Assembly: GCF_035083965.1 (NCBI RefSeq)
Contig: NC_089733.1
Coordinates: forward strand, 5,092,074-5,156,073
From: Branchiostoma lanceolatum
Taxonomy: Eukaryota > Chordata > Leptocardii > Amphioxiformes > Branchiostomatidae
Reading direction: 5' to 3'
DNA: 64,000 bases
Below, piece after piece: positions 1 through 12,310 of the stretch. A model generated the notes under the pieces. That model was not told where the DNA came from. It did not search any database and saw nothing but the letters and a program-made list of their open reading frames with translations. Made by a program: the position numbers and the translations under genes. Each line of letters opens with the position of its first letter. Positions within the stretch are counted from its first letter, which is position 1.

Positions 1-292
1 GCAGCTGAGGCGGCCTATGTTGCTGCTGGGCTGGGGCCCAAAACTGTTACTATAAGTACCAGTATGGACCATAAACAGGTGCAAGTCTATAACTTGTGGC
101 ATACTTACTTTACTTACTAGATAAGTAAAGATAAATAAAGCATGCAGCCAATGAAATTGAGATGCCAACTTATTGCATGAATTTTCATTCTCCATAGTAA
201 TTGTGGCAACCTGGCTAGAGGTGATGGGGTCACAAAACTTACAACACTTGTACCATCTACTTTCTTGATATTTCAATCAGTAGTGGTCATCA

Positions 293-1153
293 CAGGGTTG
301 GACAAGTTTTTTAAAATTCACTCCTATTGGTCAATGCAGGGCTCGAAATTCATTTTTGGGATTAGGTGCACTAGTGCACCCAGCTTAAAAAAATGGGTGC
401 ACCATAAAATTTTTGGGTGCACCACTTAAATTTAAGTAATAACCTAATAATAATAATAATAAAAGTTAGTTACAAGGTTTTAAATTCTTAAACAAGTACT
501 GTGACAGAAATTTTTATTATCTTTCTAACACTGAAATGTCAAGAATATGATGCATACTAGTATACTTGATATCTTTACATACATAAACCTAAGAAAATAT
601 TTGGGTGCACAGCTCCAATTTTGGGTGCACCTGGGTGCACATGCACCCAGTATTTCGAGCCCTGGGCAATGACATAAACAATTAAATTGCCCGAATTAAC
701 TTTCCCGAAATTTTCATTGTTATATGTATGTTCAATGTATTTTTGACGGGAGACCTGGCACATCTCCATCGTGAATTCAGCTGTAAGAAAGGGTATGCCT
801 CCCCAGAAGGGTCAGTATCACCCCGTCTTGTGTGAGCACGTCGACCAATGATGATGATAATGATGATGTATTTTCACTATGGCCTCCAGCTATGGAATTC
901 TTTACATTCATTTTCTCAATGGATTTAGTCATGCTAGTGCATACGTGGACCAATGATAGTATCACTAAAATCAAAACCTATGTAAAAATCATACTTGCCC
1001 GACAGGACATACCTACTTGTCCAGGGTCAGTCAGCTTGTCTTGGGTTTTACGTATGGATATGTCCAACCGGACAAGTGAGGTAGGAATCCATTGTCCGAA
1101 TGGCACTTTCACTTGCCCTTGACTATCAGGCTAAGTGGACTTGTCCAACCCTG
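293..1153. mobile_element. Outer non-autonomous DNA transposon (MITE, hAT-like)
   Basis: The ends carry a perfect 15-bp terminal inverted repeat: CAGGGTTGGACAAGT at 293-307 and its reverse complement at 1139-1153. Inside, GGACAAGT/ACTTGTCC-type words recur near both ends (for example around 1015 and 1071), as expected for transposase-binding subterminal repeats. No coding capacity is visible. I could not read a target duplication, so superfamily assignment rests only on the CAGG..CCTG termini. A second MITE sits inside it (337-663), so this element is the older of the two. Confidence 0.6.
337..663. mobile_element. Inner hAT-type MITE nested in the outer one
   Basis: Terminal inverted repeats CAGGGCTCGAAAT (337-349) and ATTTCGAGCCCT (652-663) bound about 327 bp. 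The flanking octamers GGTCAATG (329-336) and GGGCAATG (664-671) match at 7 of 8 positions, an 8-bp target duplication typical of hAT elements. The word GGGTGCAC or its complement recurs many times just inside both ends, resembling subterminal transposase-binding sites. There is no ORF of note, so movement would need a transposase in trans. Confidence 0.75.
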
Positions 1154-1538
1154 TATCTCATCCAAAATTTATTTGTGCATTCCTCCATCAAATAAATTGT
1201 ATCGACAATCACATTGTCCTATGGAAAAATGATAAAAATGTCCACGTTGGACAAAAGACTATTTCAGTTAGTACTTGAAACATTTACTGAGCTGTAAAAT
1301 TAATAGCTTAAAGCACATCAAGTAAAGCATCTTTGGTTCGATAATGAAGCAATGCAATATTCAGTGTCAATTTGTAAATTTCTGTTTGCTGTTAAAGGAG
1401 CCTTTACTTGGCCCTATAAGCAGGAATGTGCAATAAAGGGTTGTTATGAAAAGTCGCTCTTCAAGGTGCAGAATGTATTTGATCATCAAAATATAGTTGA
1501 ATATATACTTTATGTATTTTTTTTTTTTACATTTCTAG

Positions 1539-1655
1539 GTGGAATTGAGGCTGATACAAGCATACCCCAAGCTGAGACAACTCCCAGGAGGTTGGCTCTT
1601 AAAGAAGGTGTACCAAGGAGGAAGTGGTAGCAGACATGTCATCAATCATTACAAG
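1539..1655 (+). CDS. Exon-like segment, possibly the first half of an MBD-like domain
   Basis: A 39-codon open segment starts after a pyrimidine tract ending TTTCTAG and ends at AAG/GTACAC, a plausible donor. The peptide contains LPGGWLLKKVYQGGSGSRH, which resembles the LPxGW start of methyl-CpG-binding (MBD/TAM) domains. The second half of such a domain is not visible downstream in phase. The element at 1.8-3.7 kb on the same strand could belong to the same transcription unit. Function is inference only. Confidence 0.3.
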
Positions 1656-1800
1656 GTACACAAACAATATCTTTGATCCAATACATGTACATAGACACAT
1701 ACATGTGATGTGTCACCGTGTCATCCACTCTTGGAAAGACCCTGCCACCAAAAGTGTGAAAAGGTGTGCCTTCCTGCTCCTGAAATACTGAGGAGTCACT

Positions 1801-1951
1801 GTGTTAGATAAGTCTTTCTGGATGCCTGAATGTACCCTCGGCGCTCCAAATGATCTACCATCGTCAGGGCATGTGGAGGATGATGTTAATGATTCGGACA
1901 TGATGCTATCCGTCCCTCCTGCAGATGGAGGACATGGTTTGCCCTTCCCGG
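1801..1951 (+). CDS. Exon-like acidic segment with GTAAGT donor
   Basis: An open frame runs to a strong donor (GG/GTAAGTTC at 1952). The peptide is acidic, with a run rich in D, E, S and M, and has no recognised domain. The reading phase does not join cleanly to the upstream exon at 1539-1655, so either another exon lies between or the region has decayed. It may belong to the transposase-like gene whose large exon starts near 2956. Confidence 0.25.
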
Positions 1952-2338
1952 GTAAGTTCATGAAAAATGACGACTACTCAGCATTCTTAGCGACATGGAA
2001 ACAACGTCTCACTGTTCAGAAACACTGTTCTCATCCCCCTGGCTGGGAATGACTCTGTTTCTCCGGAGTCTAAAATTACAAAATTCAACATGCCACCATC
2101 ACAAAATAGCAACAAACCAAGATATGTAGATTATCATATACGGTAATATCATTTCTTACATGTACATGGTGGGTCAAAATCATTTTTGAGTGGGTTGATG
2201 TTGGGTATTTTGGGATAGTCCCCATCTATAGAAAAGGTTTATATGGAGCAGTGCATTTTTGCATGGGAAGAGAGATGAAGTTAAGTACGGGTATGTGCAA
2301 CTTCAGCAGCATGCAAATGTGTCCTTTCTAGTGTACAC

Positions 2339-2840
2339 TAGGGGTGGGTACCAGTACAGACAATTCAGGTCCGGTCCAGAGGGTCAGGTCCAGGTCCGGA
2401 CCTGTACCTGTACCTGTAGTGTAGCAGTACATCATATTTCGAAGAGTGATTTACTTGATTGCAAGTTTATGCATGTGTCTGACAATAATGCCATGTCTGG
2501 AATGATATAATTTTTTAGGTTCGCACTGTCTTAAAATTAACTATACTCGCCTCGCCGTGTGTTGACTCATCCTTTAGGTGTTTCTAGATATGATTCACAG
2601 CTAACATCTTCGAAAAAGAGCAACCACGACTCGTTAAATCTGCTGATTTGTATTTTCTTAGACCAGTAACATTTTCATATATTCGTTATCACATGTGAAG
2701 CCTGCTGGTAGTCTTGTACTGTGAATTTTCTAATCGGTCCAAAGTCCGGTCAGCTGATTTTTTTCCGGACCTTTTTTTTTTACCGGTCCACACAATAATA
2801 CCAGTTTTGTACCGGTACACGGTACTGGTACCCACCCCTA
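2339..2840. mobile_element. hAT-type MITE with perfect 8-bp target duplication
   Basis: The ends are TAGGGGTGGGTACCAGTAC (2339-2357) and its near-exact reverse complement ending at 2840. Both sides are flanked by the identical octamer GTGTACAC (2331-2338 and 2841-2848). Subterminal GGTCCGG/CCGGTCC-type words recur inside. The 502-bp element has no transposase ORF. The octamer duplication and TA(G)GGGTG ends support a non-autonomous hAT element. It sits in what may be an intron of the gene ending at 3.7 kb. Confidence 0.85.
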
Positions 2841-2963
2841 GTGTACACGGTAGAACTACCCCGTAATTGTCATTTCTGGTATCACAATCGTTCCGGCCAT
2901 GGGTGATACACGTATGTTGTTAGTTCATCACTTAAGCATAGGAACATTGCATCTGTCTTTTAG

Positions 2964-3680
2964 GTGTACATATGCAAGATGTCTCGCCACGACATCTTGG
3001 GAACAGATCCAGCGATTCTGCAAGAGTGGTCCAAAAAAATGACAGTGCCATTCGTGTTGACAAGCCGGTCCGGAATTAGTAGCCAGCTACTGTCTTTTCT
3101 GGTGTCAGGTATACAACATGGAGTTACGATCAGGGCACTAGGGGCAATACTTACTGAACAGTACTTATCACGCTTCAGTAGGAGACAACAATTCAGTAGG
3201 AGACAACAATTCATCAAAATGAACGGAATGACCAACCACGAGAAGAATTTCCCAAGGTTTGATCCAACGGCAGTGCCCGGTCGTGTTTTACTGGAATCTA
3301 TTTATCAGGCGGAAATAAACGCAAACGAGCCTCTGATGGAAAACAGAAGGCTTCAAATTGAAGCTGAATATCTAACCTGCGATCACACATTCAAGTGTGC
3401 ATCAAAAGTTGGATATCTTGATCCTGTTAAAAAGAAATTTGTAAAACAATATCAAATGCTATTTGTCATTTTAAATGAAAAAGGACAGGTGATGGAATAT
3501 CGCTTCACACAAAGCACCAAATTTGCTGTCATTTGCCCTCTTTTTGAGGCAATTCAACCTCGAATGCCAAACACAATTAAGTTTGTCATGATTGACAATT
3601 GTTGTTCCTGGAAGCATATGATCCAAGACGTTTTAGGGGAAAATGTCAAAGTGAAACTGGACCTTTTTCATCCTGTTTAG
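2964..3680 (+). pseudogene. DDE-like transposase-derived exon with premature stop
   Basis: A 238-residue frame follows an acceptor-like CTTTTAG at about 2962. It contains a DHTFK motif about residue 138, a DNCCS motif about residue 206 and an LDLFH motif near the end. These spaced acidic/His motifs are the pattern of a family of large metazoan transposon-derived proteins with a DDE-like RNase H fold (my recollection of the family, not a search). The frame stops at a TAG at 3678-3680 directly after the LFHPV motif, where the family continues. The same frame stays open for about 40 further codons. Further downstream, 3849-3990 again resembles a C-terminal part of the family. An in-frame 18-bp duplication occurs at about 3174-3209. 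Probably a decaying transposase gene. Confidence 0.5.
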
Positions 3681-4415
3681 AGATTTACATCAACCCTGAA
3701 GAAGAAAAGTCCCCTCCGTCGGATGGTAATAAAGGAATTCAAATTGCTATTCAGACAGAGTTCAGACAAGGGACTTCTTGAGCCAGGAAACCAGGCGTAG
3801 TAAACCTGCAGTAGAACAGCTGCCAAAGCTAGGAGTTTATTCCCCGCACTATGCCCCCTTCAGTGCTGAATGAAAATATTCTTGCAATTTTGGACAAGTT
3901 CCAAAACAAATCTCAAGATCCATTGAACATAAAACTCAAAAGGAAAGCAAACACTTTGAGACATCCACAGGCAACAAGAACATCAAAATGAGTGAAGAGA
4001 AGCTAATGTGTTTTCCTTTGTCAATCAAGGATATTCCAATATCTGCTGCCTATCAAATCAAGTTGCTTACTGTCATGACTGTTGATGACAGTTCAGTTTC
4101 CAACTATCTCGTATTTCTTCAATTAAGTGCCATTGTTGATTTATTTTCTGTAGCACTATTGAAAATGTGTTCTGAAGTACTGTTGAAGGTATGATGATTT
4201 ATGATTATATAATGTAGTTACCGAAATAATGTGATGATGTCTACTGTAGGTATACTACGTCTGGTAATTTTTTTTAATTATGAATTTGATTATTGTTGAT
4301 GTGTTATGCTATATTTCATTATGAATGTGACCAATTGTTGATTTGTCTTACCTTTAACAACTTGATTTTTTTATTTATGTCACGATTTATGTTTTTCATA
4401 GATAGATTGATTGAC

Positions 4416-4456
4416 TATATATATATATATATATTAACAAATATATATATATATAT
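4416..4456. repeat. (TA)n dinucleotide repeat
   Basis: Two TA runs are separated by TTAACAA. The flanks are AT-rich with no coding signal. Confidence 0.9.
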
Positions 4457-5550
4457 ACTACAAAAAAAATTAACATTTTATTTATTTTTGTTCATGCAGC
4501 TGTTCTTGTCACGAATCTAAAACGCTTATTCTTTGTCTTTATCTTAATTAGCTTTCGCGTAGTAATCTTGATCCTGCATATCTTCCTCGAGATACCTCTG
4601 TTGGACAAACGACTGCTAGAGCTGAAGATTCCTAACAGCATATCTCATGCACCCAGATCACTAGCTGACATACAGCACTAGAAAGGTATTGCCGAGTTTA
4701 TTCTATACATAAAATGTTCCCCATTATAAAAAGGTGCTTGATTGGTCCAACACGCAAACGTCATTATGTCTCGCATTGTGTCTTAATTCGAAACAACAAC
4801 AAGAAAAAAACTTTTTCGCAGAAAGTGAATCAACGTAAATCAGCTTCATATACAATTTGCGATTTGCACAAGTGATCCACAGTCTAGCTCGGCGCCAAAC
4901 ATTGACCTCTGTTCATTACAAGTTAGTGGGGTGCGATTGTGTTACAATAGAACATATACTAGCAATTGAAAATAATCAAAGACAATTTTCATTGTTCATA
5001 CAGCAAGCCTGCTACGTGACTTCCTGCTACTCTTTTTGCTGGCGGTGTTGCGAGGCGTGTTAAACCACGAACACTACGCACTGCTTGTGACGGCCTTGAG
5101 TACGCCAGTCAGTGACGCCATCACTTAAGAGCAGCTCCGTAATGACCAGACTTGATGTGTTTTTCAAAACGTTTGAAGACCTATAAGGTTAGTGAACAGT
5201 ATCACGTCAAGTATATCGTACCTATAACTCTTATTTACTTGTTACCTTCACCAAAAAGTCTTCAAGATGTTACAATATAAATACTACAAATATCGAAGGA
5301 CATTATGTAGAACATACATGCATCATTCAATAAGGCTTCTCATTTGGTAGGCTCTTCAGCATTGTCCTAGCCACGAAGTTCACATGTACATGCAAAGCAA
5401 GTTGGGAAGGAGGAGTGGTCACACAACATTATATTGACCTGTACCAGACTATGGACCAACCAACTTGCAGGACCTGTTGAACTACGTATGCATTAAAAAC
5501 CCACTCTCAAGCTGCCTGTCCTGAGTGGTAAGTCCCACAAGGCACTGAAC
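4457..5550. other. Stretch without a supported gene
   Basis: Only short frames without domain character are present. I see no splice-bounded coding segment that I could defend, and no inverted repeat ends. Confidence 0.5.
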
Positions 5551-5559
5551 ATTGGTGAC

Positions 5560-6043
5560 CCAAAATCTTACAAGGCCTATCTTTTTTTCACAGTTAAAGG
5601 ACAGAAAGCTCAAGCTGCAAGCACTGATGCTGAGGAGAACATTCCTGAAGAAGGCGATGAGGATTAGAGTGTTGCCGATGTGGAGGAAAGTGAAGAGGAC
5701 GAGGATTACAACAGTTATCTGGATCCGAACTGTAAGGTGCCAAGGAATGAGGAGAGTGAAAGCAGTGGAAACAGATGCCAAGCAGAGCGGTAATGGCAAA
5801 GTTGCTGACCACTTGCACCGCGCCAAGCAGAGCGGTAGTGGCAAAGTCGCTGACCACCATTGCCAGGCAGGAACGCAGGAGACTGAATGCCTTTGGGGAG
5901 GACGTGAAGAAACTACGCCTTTGCCTTTACGATTTGCAGCCACGTGTCAACATTATTTCCGGACCTGTTCTGTGTGGAGGGGCCATTCTGTTACATCGAC
6001 CGACAAATATTGGCAATTCGTCTGCGAAAAGCAATGGTAGATG
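5560..6043 (+). pseudogene. Acidic coding remnant with 45-bp duplication
   Basis: One frame from about 5560 to 5790 reads as a Glu/Asp-rich peptide (runs such as EESEEDEDYNSY) with an in-frame TAG near 5666. It is followed by a 45-bp tandem duplication (5777-5821, 5822-5866) after which an open peptide continues to about 6041 in another frame. The acidic part resembles the linker of transposon-derived nuclear proteins, but no family is recognised. The internal stop and frame change suggest decay. Confidence 0.25.
5777..5866. repeat. 45-bp direct tandem duplication
   Basis: Two adjacent 45-bp copies begin GCCAAGCAGAGCGGTA. They differ at only a few sites, mostly near the end of the second copy. 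A unit length divisible by three keeps a reading frame open through both. Confidence 0.85.
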
Positions 6044-6044
6044 A

Positions 6045-7335
6045 GTAGAGTAACAATAAGGATGTCTACAAACCGCTTGCGCCTGATGTCAAATTTTCAA
6101 CTGATTCCTCGAAATATTTAAGAACGCGATATTGTTGATGGTGACAAGGGGGATTTGATGGTCCTTTCAGTCTCAAATGTATTGAATATTGCCATCATTC
6201 TCGTCACGAAAAGGTAAAAACCCATTATAAAAGCTGATATCCATGTGCAAGACGGCACACAGAATCAGCTGTAAGGGTTTACAATGAGATGGGCCAAAAG
6301 GCAAAGATCCTGCAAAGAATGGATGGACAGCAAGCTAGTTCTTAGTATGGAGTACATGAAAGAAAAAGGACAGTCTCGGCACCTTTTCCAAAAAGGATGA
6401 TTTCCTTTTAAAACAGTTTAATTCCCCAGAAAGTTCTGCCGACTTCAAAACAAGTTCACTGTAGAACACATCAAGAGAAGGTAGAAAACTCTAGCAAGGC
6501 GAGACAAGTACGAAAAGTATGCAGTGGGACTGAATAGAAAATGTGCTGTTTTGTATACTTATTTCAAATAGAGGCCACAATGAACAAAAGCCATCACTGT
6601 GAGTAAAGTTGCTGTTGCCTGATTAAGCTTTGAAACATAGGGCCTATTTCCTGAATGCTACAATTTCAATTAGACATCTTGCTTCCATTTCTTGACCATG
6701 CATCATCTTACTTTTTATTATAAACGTCATTGTTCGTCGTGACCTGCTTTGCATTGATTTGCTATTTCTTTTGAATAAATCTGTCAATAACTGAATAACT
6801 TGTTCATAAATATATATCATCAATTTTCACATGGGATATAAAGGACTGGGAGACCAAGGGCGTCAACGACAAGAGAAAGCATAAAGAATGCATGGTAAGT
6901 GCTGACCTGACCTGAAGATTCGAGTGATGGAATTATCATCATACACAAGCAGCTAACGTGGGTAAATCAAAATCCCTATTTCATGGCTACAGCTTAGTGT
7001 TACCTATCCATGTTTTTTCAATGTGATCCCTTAAACTACTTGTATCAGTGAAACAGGCAGCACATCCATAAACGTTATCATTTGTGACTGAAGCCTCAGT
7101 CAGCAGTTGGGCATTCATCATATAGAGTAGATTTTACAGTATACTATACTATACCTAGAGCCAGAGATACTATACCTAGTTTTAACTTATCTATTAATCT
7201 ATATACAGTACCTATATATCTTTTTTCAGATGAAGAACCCAATCTAGTAAAAGAGGCGTTGGCCCCCTAGTTAAGCAATCCGGAAAAGGCAAGGCCTGCA
7301 AGGTGCAAGATATGCAAAGCATGATGGCGACGCTG
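6045..7335. other. Stretch without a supported gene
   Basis: No convincing ORF. A possible short exon ends at a GTAAGTGCTG donor near 6896, but its start and frame cannot be fixed. A TA-rich run lies near 7130-7210. Confidence 0.4.
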
Positions 7336-7339
7336 AAAA

Positions 7340-7861
7340 CAGTACTAGTGGGGCTGTTCTTCAAGTATTCTCCGAAGAGACAATGAAGAAATGGATGCCT
7401 CTGGTCTGAAACCGCCAAAGAATACCAAAATCAAACCAATGTGCGAGACTCGGTGGGTGGAAAAGCACACCTGCCATACGAACTTTATCAGGACATTGTG
7501 TACTCTACTGTGGTGTGTTACAAGTGCTGGTGATATGTGTATTCTCTATAGTTCTGCTAATGAAACAATGTTTGGTGAGTTCAACAAGATGTGCTCAAGT
7601 GACCAATTCCGGTTTGTGGGATACTTTCATGACTAGTGTAGGCAAGATTCCATGCCCTTTACTGCATATGTTTGTAACAAGAACGGCTTTTGAGGGCTCT
7701 TTGGACAAGAAACATAGTGTGGATGCCCCTGTTACGGGTGGTAGTTATCCAGACACAGCTACCAGTGAATCTGAAGAGCTGGTGCTACGGTACATTACTG
7801 GTTATATCCCTCATGCTCTTTTGCTGCACTTCTATCACAATGGAAAGTTTAAGGTAAGGTA
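7340..7861 (+). pseudogene. Transposase remnant (hAT / P-element-like C-terminal half)
   Basis: Pieces in changing frames resemble the C-terminal half of hAT or P-type transposases. They are an LFFKYSPKR segment near 7350, CETRWVEKHT at about 7446-7475 (the TRWv.R motif of hAT/P52rIPK-like proteins), and SESEELVLRYITGYIPHALL near 7770-7830, which resembles the YIAGY motif. The last piece ends at AAG/GTAAGG, a plausible donor near 7856. At least two frameshifts separate the pieces, so this is a relic and not an active gene. Confidence 0.45.
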
Positions 7862-8100
7862 AAGTAAATCTTCCTTACAGTACAAAGAAGGAAACTGTAA
7901 ATCGAGGGGGACTTTTTGTTGTTACTGACCAGGAATACCTTCTTTCGGCGCTATGGAAAAAGTTGTTCGGACAATTGCAAATATTCAGCAGCTACGTCAC
8001 AACGCAAACTTAAAGGCATTTACAGTAAGTCAAAGGAGGTGTAGTCTCCCCAGCGAGAAGGACAAGTCAGAGCGGGCAGGGACGGGCGTGCCCGCGTGGT

Positions 8101-8445
8101 CTACAGGGTTTTGAAGTTGGGTAGCTGGTTGGTGTTCTGCGGGCGATACTTCGGATGGTGTGCACCTCCTCTCCCGTCGCATGCCACAGCGGAGACGTCA
8201 TTACGACAGAGCACACACACATGACTTTTGGTGCCCACACCGCCGCTTTCCATTCTGCTGGCCTGTCGCCGGATGAGGATGTCCTGGTCGCGGGAGCTGA
8301 GAGAGGCACTGGGAGGCTCTCGGTGACGCTGCCTGCTGAAGTCTAGGCTGTTGGGCGGAGAGTCCAGCCGCCAGTCGCCGAACAAGGACGCGAAGCCCAG
8401 CTCTAAGTCGCTCTCTCTGCCGTTGAGGTAAAACTCGCTACTCAC
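8101..8445 (-). pseudogene. nanos-like: Nanos-like pseudogene with wrecked zinc-finger domain
   Basis: A 114-codon minus-strand frame starts with an ATG at 8445 and ends TAG at 8101. After a linker rich in R, S and D it has SHVCVLCRND, matching the C-X2-C start of the Nanos CCHC domain (family pattern VCxFCxNN). The expected first-finger His and Cys and the middle of the domain are missing. Directly after comes a second-knuckle remnant split over two frames: ATGEEVHTIR in one (compare CGATGxxAHTIxYCP), then YRPQNTNQLP in the next, with the expected Cys codon changed to Arg. The simplest reading is a Nanos gene or retrocopy that lost about half a zinc domain by deletion and then shifted frame. 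Nanos proteins repress translation of target mRNAs in the germ line. This copy could not bind zinc normally. Confidence 0.5.
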
Positions 8446-9594
8446 TGAAAAAGAGGAGCCAGGACTGCACAGAATGTCGAGTCGATCTCGGTTGATGGGC
8501 GCGAACTATTTGTTGATTATTTATTATCATGTCAGCGACGCCATATTTGATATCCCAGCCTTCTGTAAGTCGCCAACAGTTCCAAGAAACCCGAGTCAGT
8601 CAAGTTCATCGCCATAATACAATACAGTAACTACTAGTACTTGGTACTCTACTGTGCAGCCCCGGCACCCATGTGCACGGCATGCCAGACAGTGGTGGAC
8701 TGAGCCCACACAGTTTACACTAGCCGAATTTATTGGGTGGTTTTATAGTGGAACCTTCCTCTTTAAGGACGCATTGTCAAGTACGTGATGGCCGACAGAT
8801 GGCAGTGCACGGAAAGGAAGTCGCCCCTCATTTCGGGGTAATTCGAGTCACCTGTCGATACCACCTTAGTGCTACGACTCTTTTAGTAAAATAGATTGAA
8901 TGTTGAATGTCTGATTGGCAAATATTGAAACAGTCAAGCTGCTGTCAGAAATTGTGAGGTAAAGGACATGAACCCACCGCACGTCCGCTCAAGGTTGGGG
9001 TCAAACCGGAGACAAATGATAGTTTAATTTGAAAGGAATGAAGTTATTCACGAATGATCATAAGAGTTGTCAATCAAGGTGGTTGGAGAAGTTTCTAGTT
9101 TACAAATTTTTTGTACAAGAAAGGCCCAATCAAATTGTTTGATTCTAGACTGGTTTAGCCAAATTTGGGCAGATGTAGAACCCAAAGTGGAGGGATAAAA
9201 CGTCTATGACTGGTAGAGAGAGAGAGTTTTTTTGGAGTCCTGGAGATTGTACGCTACATCCAGGGGAAGAGACAGTTGGATTATTCGCCAACACTTAGAA
9301 TCTGTGAGAGATGGGAGAACTCAGTGTTTTTAGGGGAATTCCCGACTAATCTCCAGGACCAGGAAGGGATATCCCCTTTTCTTTGCGTTGTCATCTTGAG
9401 ACTGTCGGCCACTCGTATCCTCCAAGAACACAGGATTTAAATTAAGGATCAGAAATGATCATCGGAGCCCTGGCTTTACTCACGGAACCATCACAGTAGA
9501 GCAGCGAATCTCCAGACTTTGTCTTCGGGATTCCATAAAGCTTACATATATATATCATATTATATACAATTAACCCTTTTTCTATATGTTTCAG
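8446..9594. other. Stretch without a supported gene
   Basis: No frame or repeat that I can defend. A GA-rich run lies near 9215-9232 and TA-rich sequence near 9545-9575, just before the exon at 9595. Confidence 0.4.
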
Positions 9595-9726
9595 CAATCT
9601 GACATGTTTGTGGTTTATGGTGACACAGCGGCTGTTGTGTTCAAGATCCCCAAGCTAAAGGACAACCTCACGTCTAAGACATCATTCCTGTCACCTTGCA
9701 TCGACGTCTTTGATGCCAAATGGCAG
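9595..9726 (+). CDS. Single exon resembling the start of a MATH/TRAF domain
   Basis: A 44-codon open segment is preceded by a pyrimidine tract ending TTTCAG and followed by CAG/GTATCA. The peptide includes FKIPKLKDNLTSKTSFLSP followed by VFDAKWQ. The spacing of F-x-I, Ser-x-x-F and K-W matches the first strands of MATH (meprin and TRAF homology) domains, which bind receptor tails or other partners. No neighbouring MATH exon was found. The RING/TRAF-finger gene at 43.4 kb lacks this domain, so a relation is tempting but unproven. Confidence 0.35.
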
Positions 9727-10363
9727 GTATCATAAGAGAGAGACGGCACGTGTACCTGTGCCTTGTTTCCAGCATTTCCCCCCTGCAGCTAAAAGTCATG
9801 TACGTAACCAAATTTAACCAAAGGACTGGTCCGAAAGTATAACGGCCCATACACGGTGTTACAGCGAGTTGGCGACTCAGCCACCCTTATCTTTTGTTTG
9901 AAATTACCTTCAAGTAATGGCTAATGCTTCCAGTTTGACCTTCTTTACTACCAACAACAGGTAGGCTTCACTATCTGATATCAATTTGTTAAACTTACAG
10001 TTCAGCCATACAAAATAGCTACCACCAGCTCCTGACCAATATTGAAAGTGAGAACTTGGTGGTGAGTTAAGACATCTGCTAGAATTTGCATTCGAAAAAG
10101 AAGAAGAAAGTAGCAGGAAAAAAAAAACTGTTGGATTTCAACAGTAAATAACAAGAATTTTCTTCTACCCCAGCTGAGCAAACTGCATTTGACCTCAACT
10201 GGGAGAAACATCTAGCAAATCTTGAAACGGAAGGTCTCAACGTAAGGAACGATATGGCAATGGACGGCAATTGTAAATTTTCCGCTGTTTGCGACCAGAT
10301 GCAGCGCCTTCGTAGCCTTCACATGTCTCATGAAAGTCTCAAGTAATAATTGCATCCAGTTCA

Positions 10364-11125
<762 letters not shown>

Positions 11126-11276
11126 AATATTTTTCTTCCACACTCAGTTCACTTTCAACTCCCAGTGCCATTCAAAGAACAACAAAACATAACGTTATCA
11201 TTCTCCCTCAGTTGAAATAATGAAAAAAGAATAGTAATATATAAAGTAATGTAATGTGACATATACATGTATTAGG

Positions 11277-12118
11277 GGGGCCAATGCCCCCGACGTGTGA
11301 CGTAGAAAAATGAAAAACTCGGTATTTTCCTTAGAAAAACTGTCATATTCTCCTTAAAATGCAACATTTCCATTTCAAATTTCGTGTGAATGTTGACAAA
11401 TAGGTTGTTTCCTGAAATATATCACAGATTTTTACTTACAGCAATACATCATGGAGGTTTTGACATGTTTCACGGGCCAACACCTTATCTGAGCGCCGGA
11501 GCGGGGGCGCGCGGCAAATCTGCTGTCACCGACTCCTGAGCTATGTTTTTGAAGGCCGTGCCAGCACATGTGCCGCGACCTCAATGCACTGATACGTCTC
11601 AAATAAAGTAGCACAACATTTGTGCCTGCAGATTACCATACCTTTGGAGCGGGAATAACTCATTTTTTGCCGAAAAATGAAAAGATTTAGTTTTTAAGAA
11701 CATATTAAAAAATGAAAACGGTAAATTATTGAAACCAAAGTATATCTTGTGTGTAGTGTGTTCATTTTACTTCCCAATAAAACAATTCTTTCAGAGATTT
11801 ACTGTTTGGCACACCCCCTGTTTTTTTCGATTGAAGTGGGTAACTCCACAGAGTTTTCCAACATGGCTGCCGTCCGGGAGAGCACATGGTGCCAATTAGA
11901 CATACGATCTCCTGTGGAGAAGGAAGCGATTCCCGGTAGGTTTCTGCATCAAAATATTTCACCTACATTACTAGGAGTCAATAGACATGAGTTTAACACG
12001 CAACATTAAATCTAATTAAAAAAGAATTGCTCTATATTATAGATATGTCGGGGCGCCAAGGTAAGGGTGGGAGGGGGACTAAAAATTAATTTGTTTACAA
12101 ACTGTTTCCATTGGCCCC
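11277..12118. mobile_element. Possible degenerate MITE
   Basis: GGGGCCAATG at 11277-11286 is inverted as CATTGGCCCC at 12109-12118, with further partial complementarity inside (CCCCCGACGTGTG against TGTCGGGGCGCC). No target duplication is clear and there is no transposase ORF. The short inverted repeat could be chance. Confidence 0.25.
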
Positions 12119-12310
12119 ATGTTTCCTACAACTTCGTAACATAAATATTAAACACCCACTGGTAGGCAGATCAGTTGGGAACATACAATGTTTCATATAG
12201 TTTCTCTTTTACCTTATTTTTTAGGTGAATAAAAATGCATTGCTACAGTAAAAAGGAATGGGCCTTTGAGTTTGAGTTTGATGAGTGATAATCTGACAGA
12301 TCATTGTTGC

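Noticed and set aside
8155..8346. Plus-strand ORF over the Nanos-like region
   Set aside because: Shadow of the minus-strand frame; no motif.
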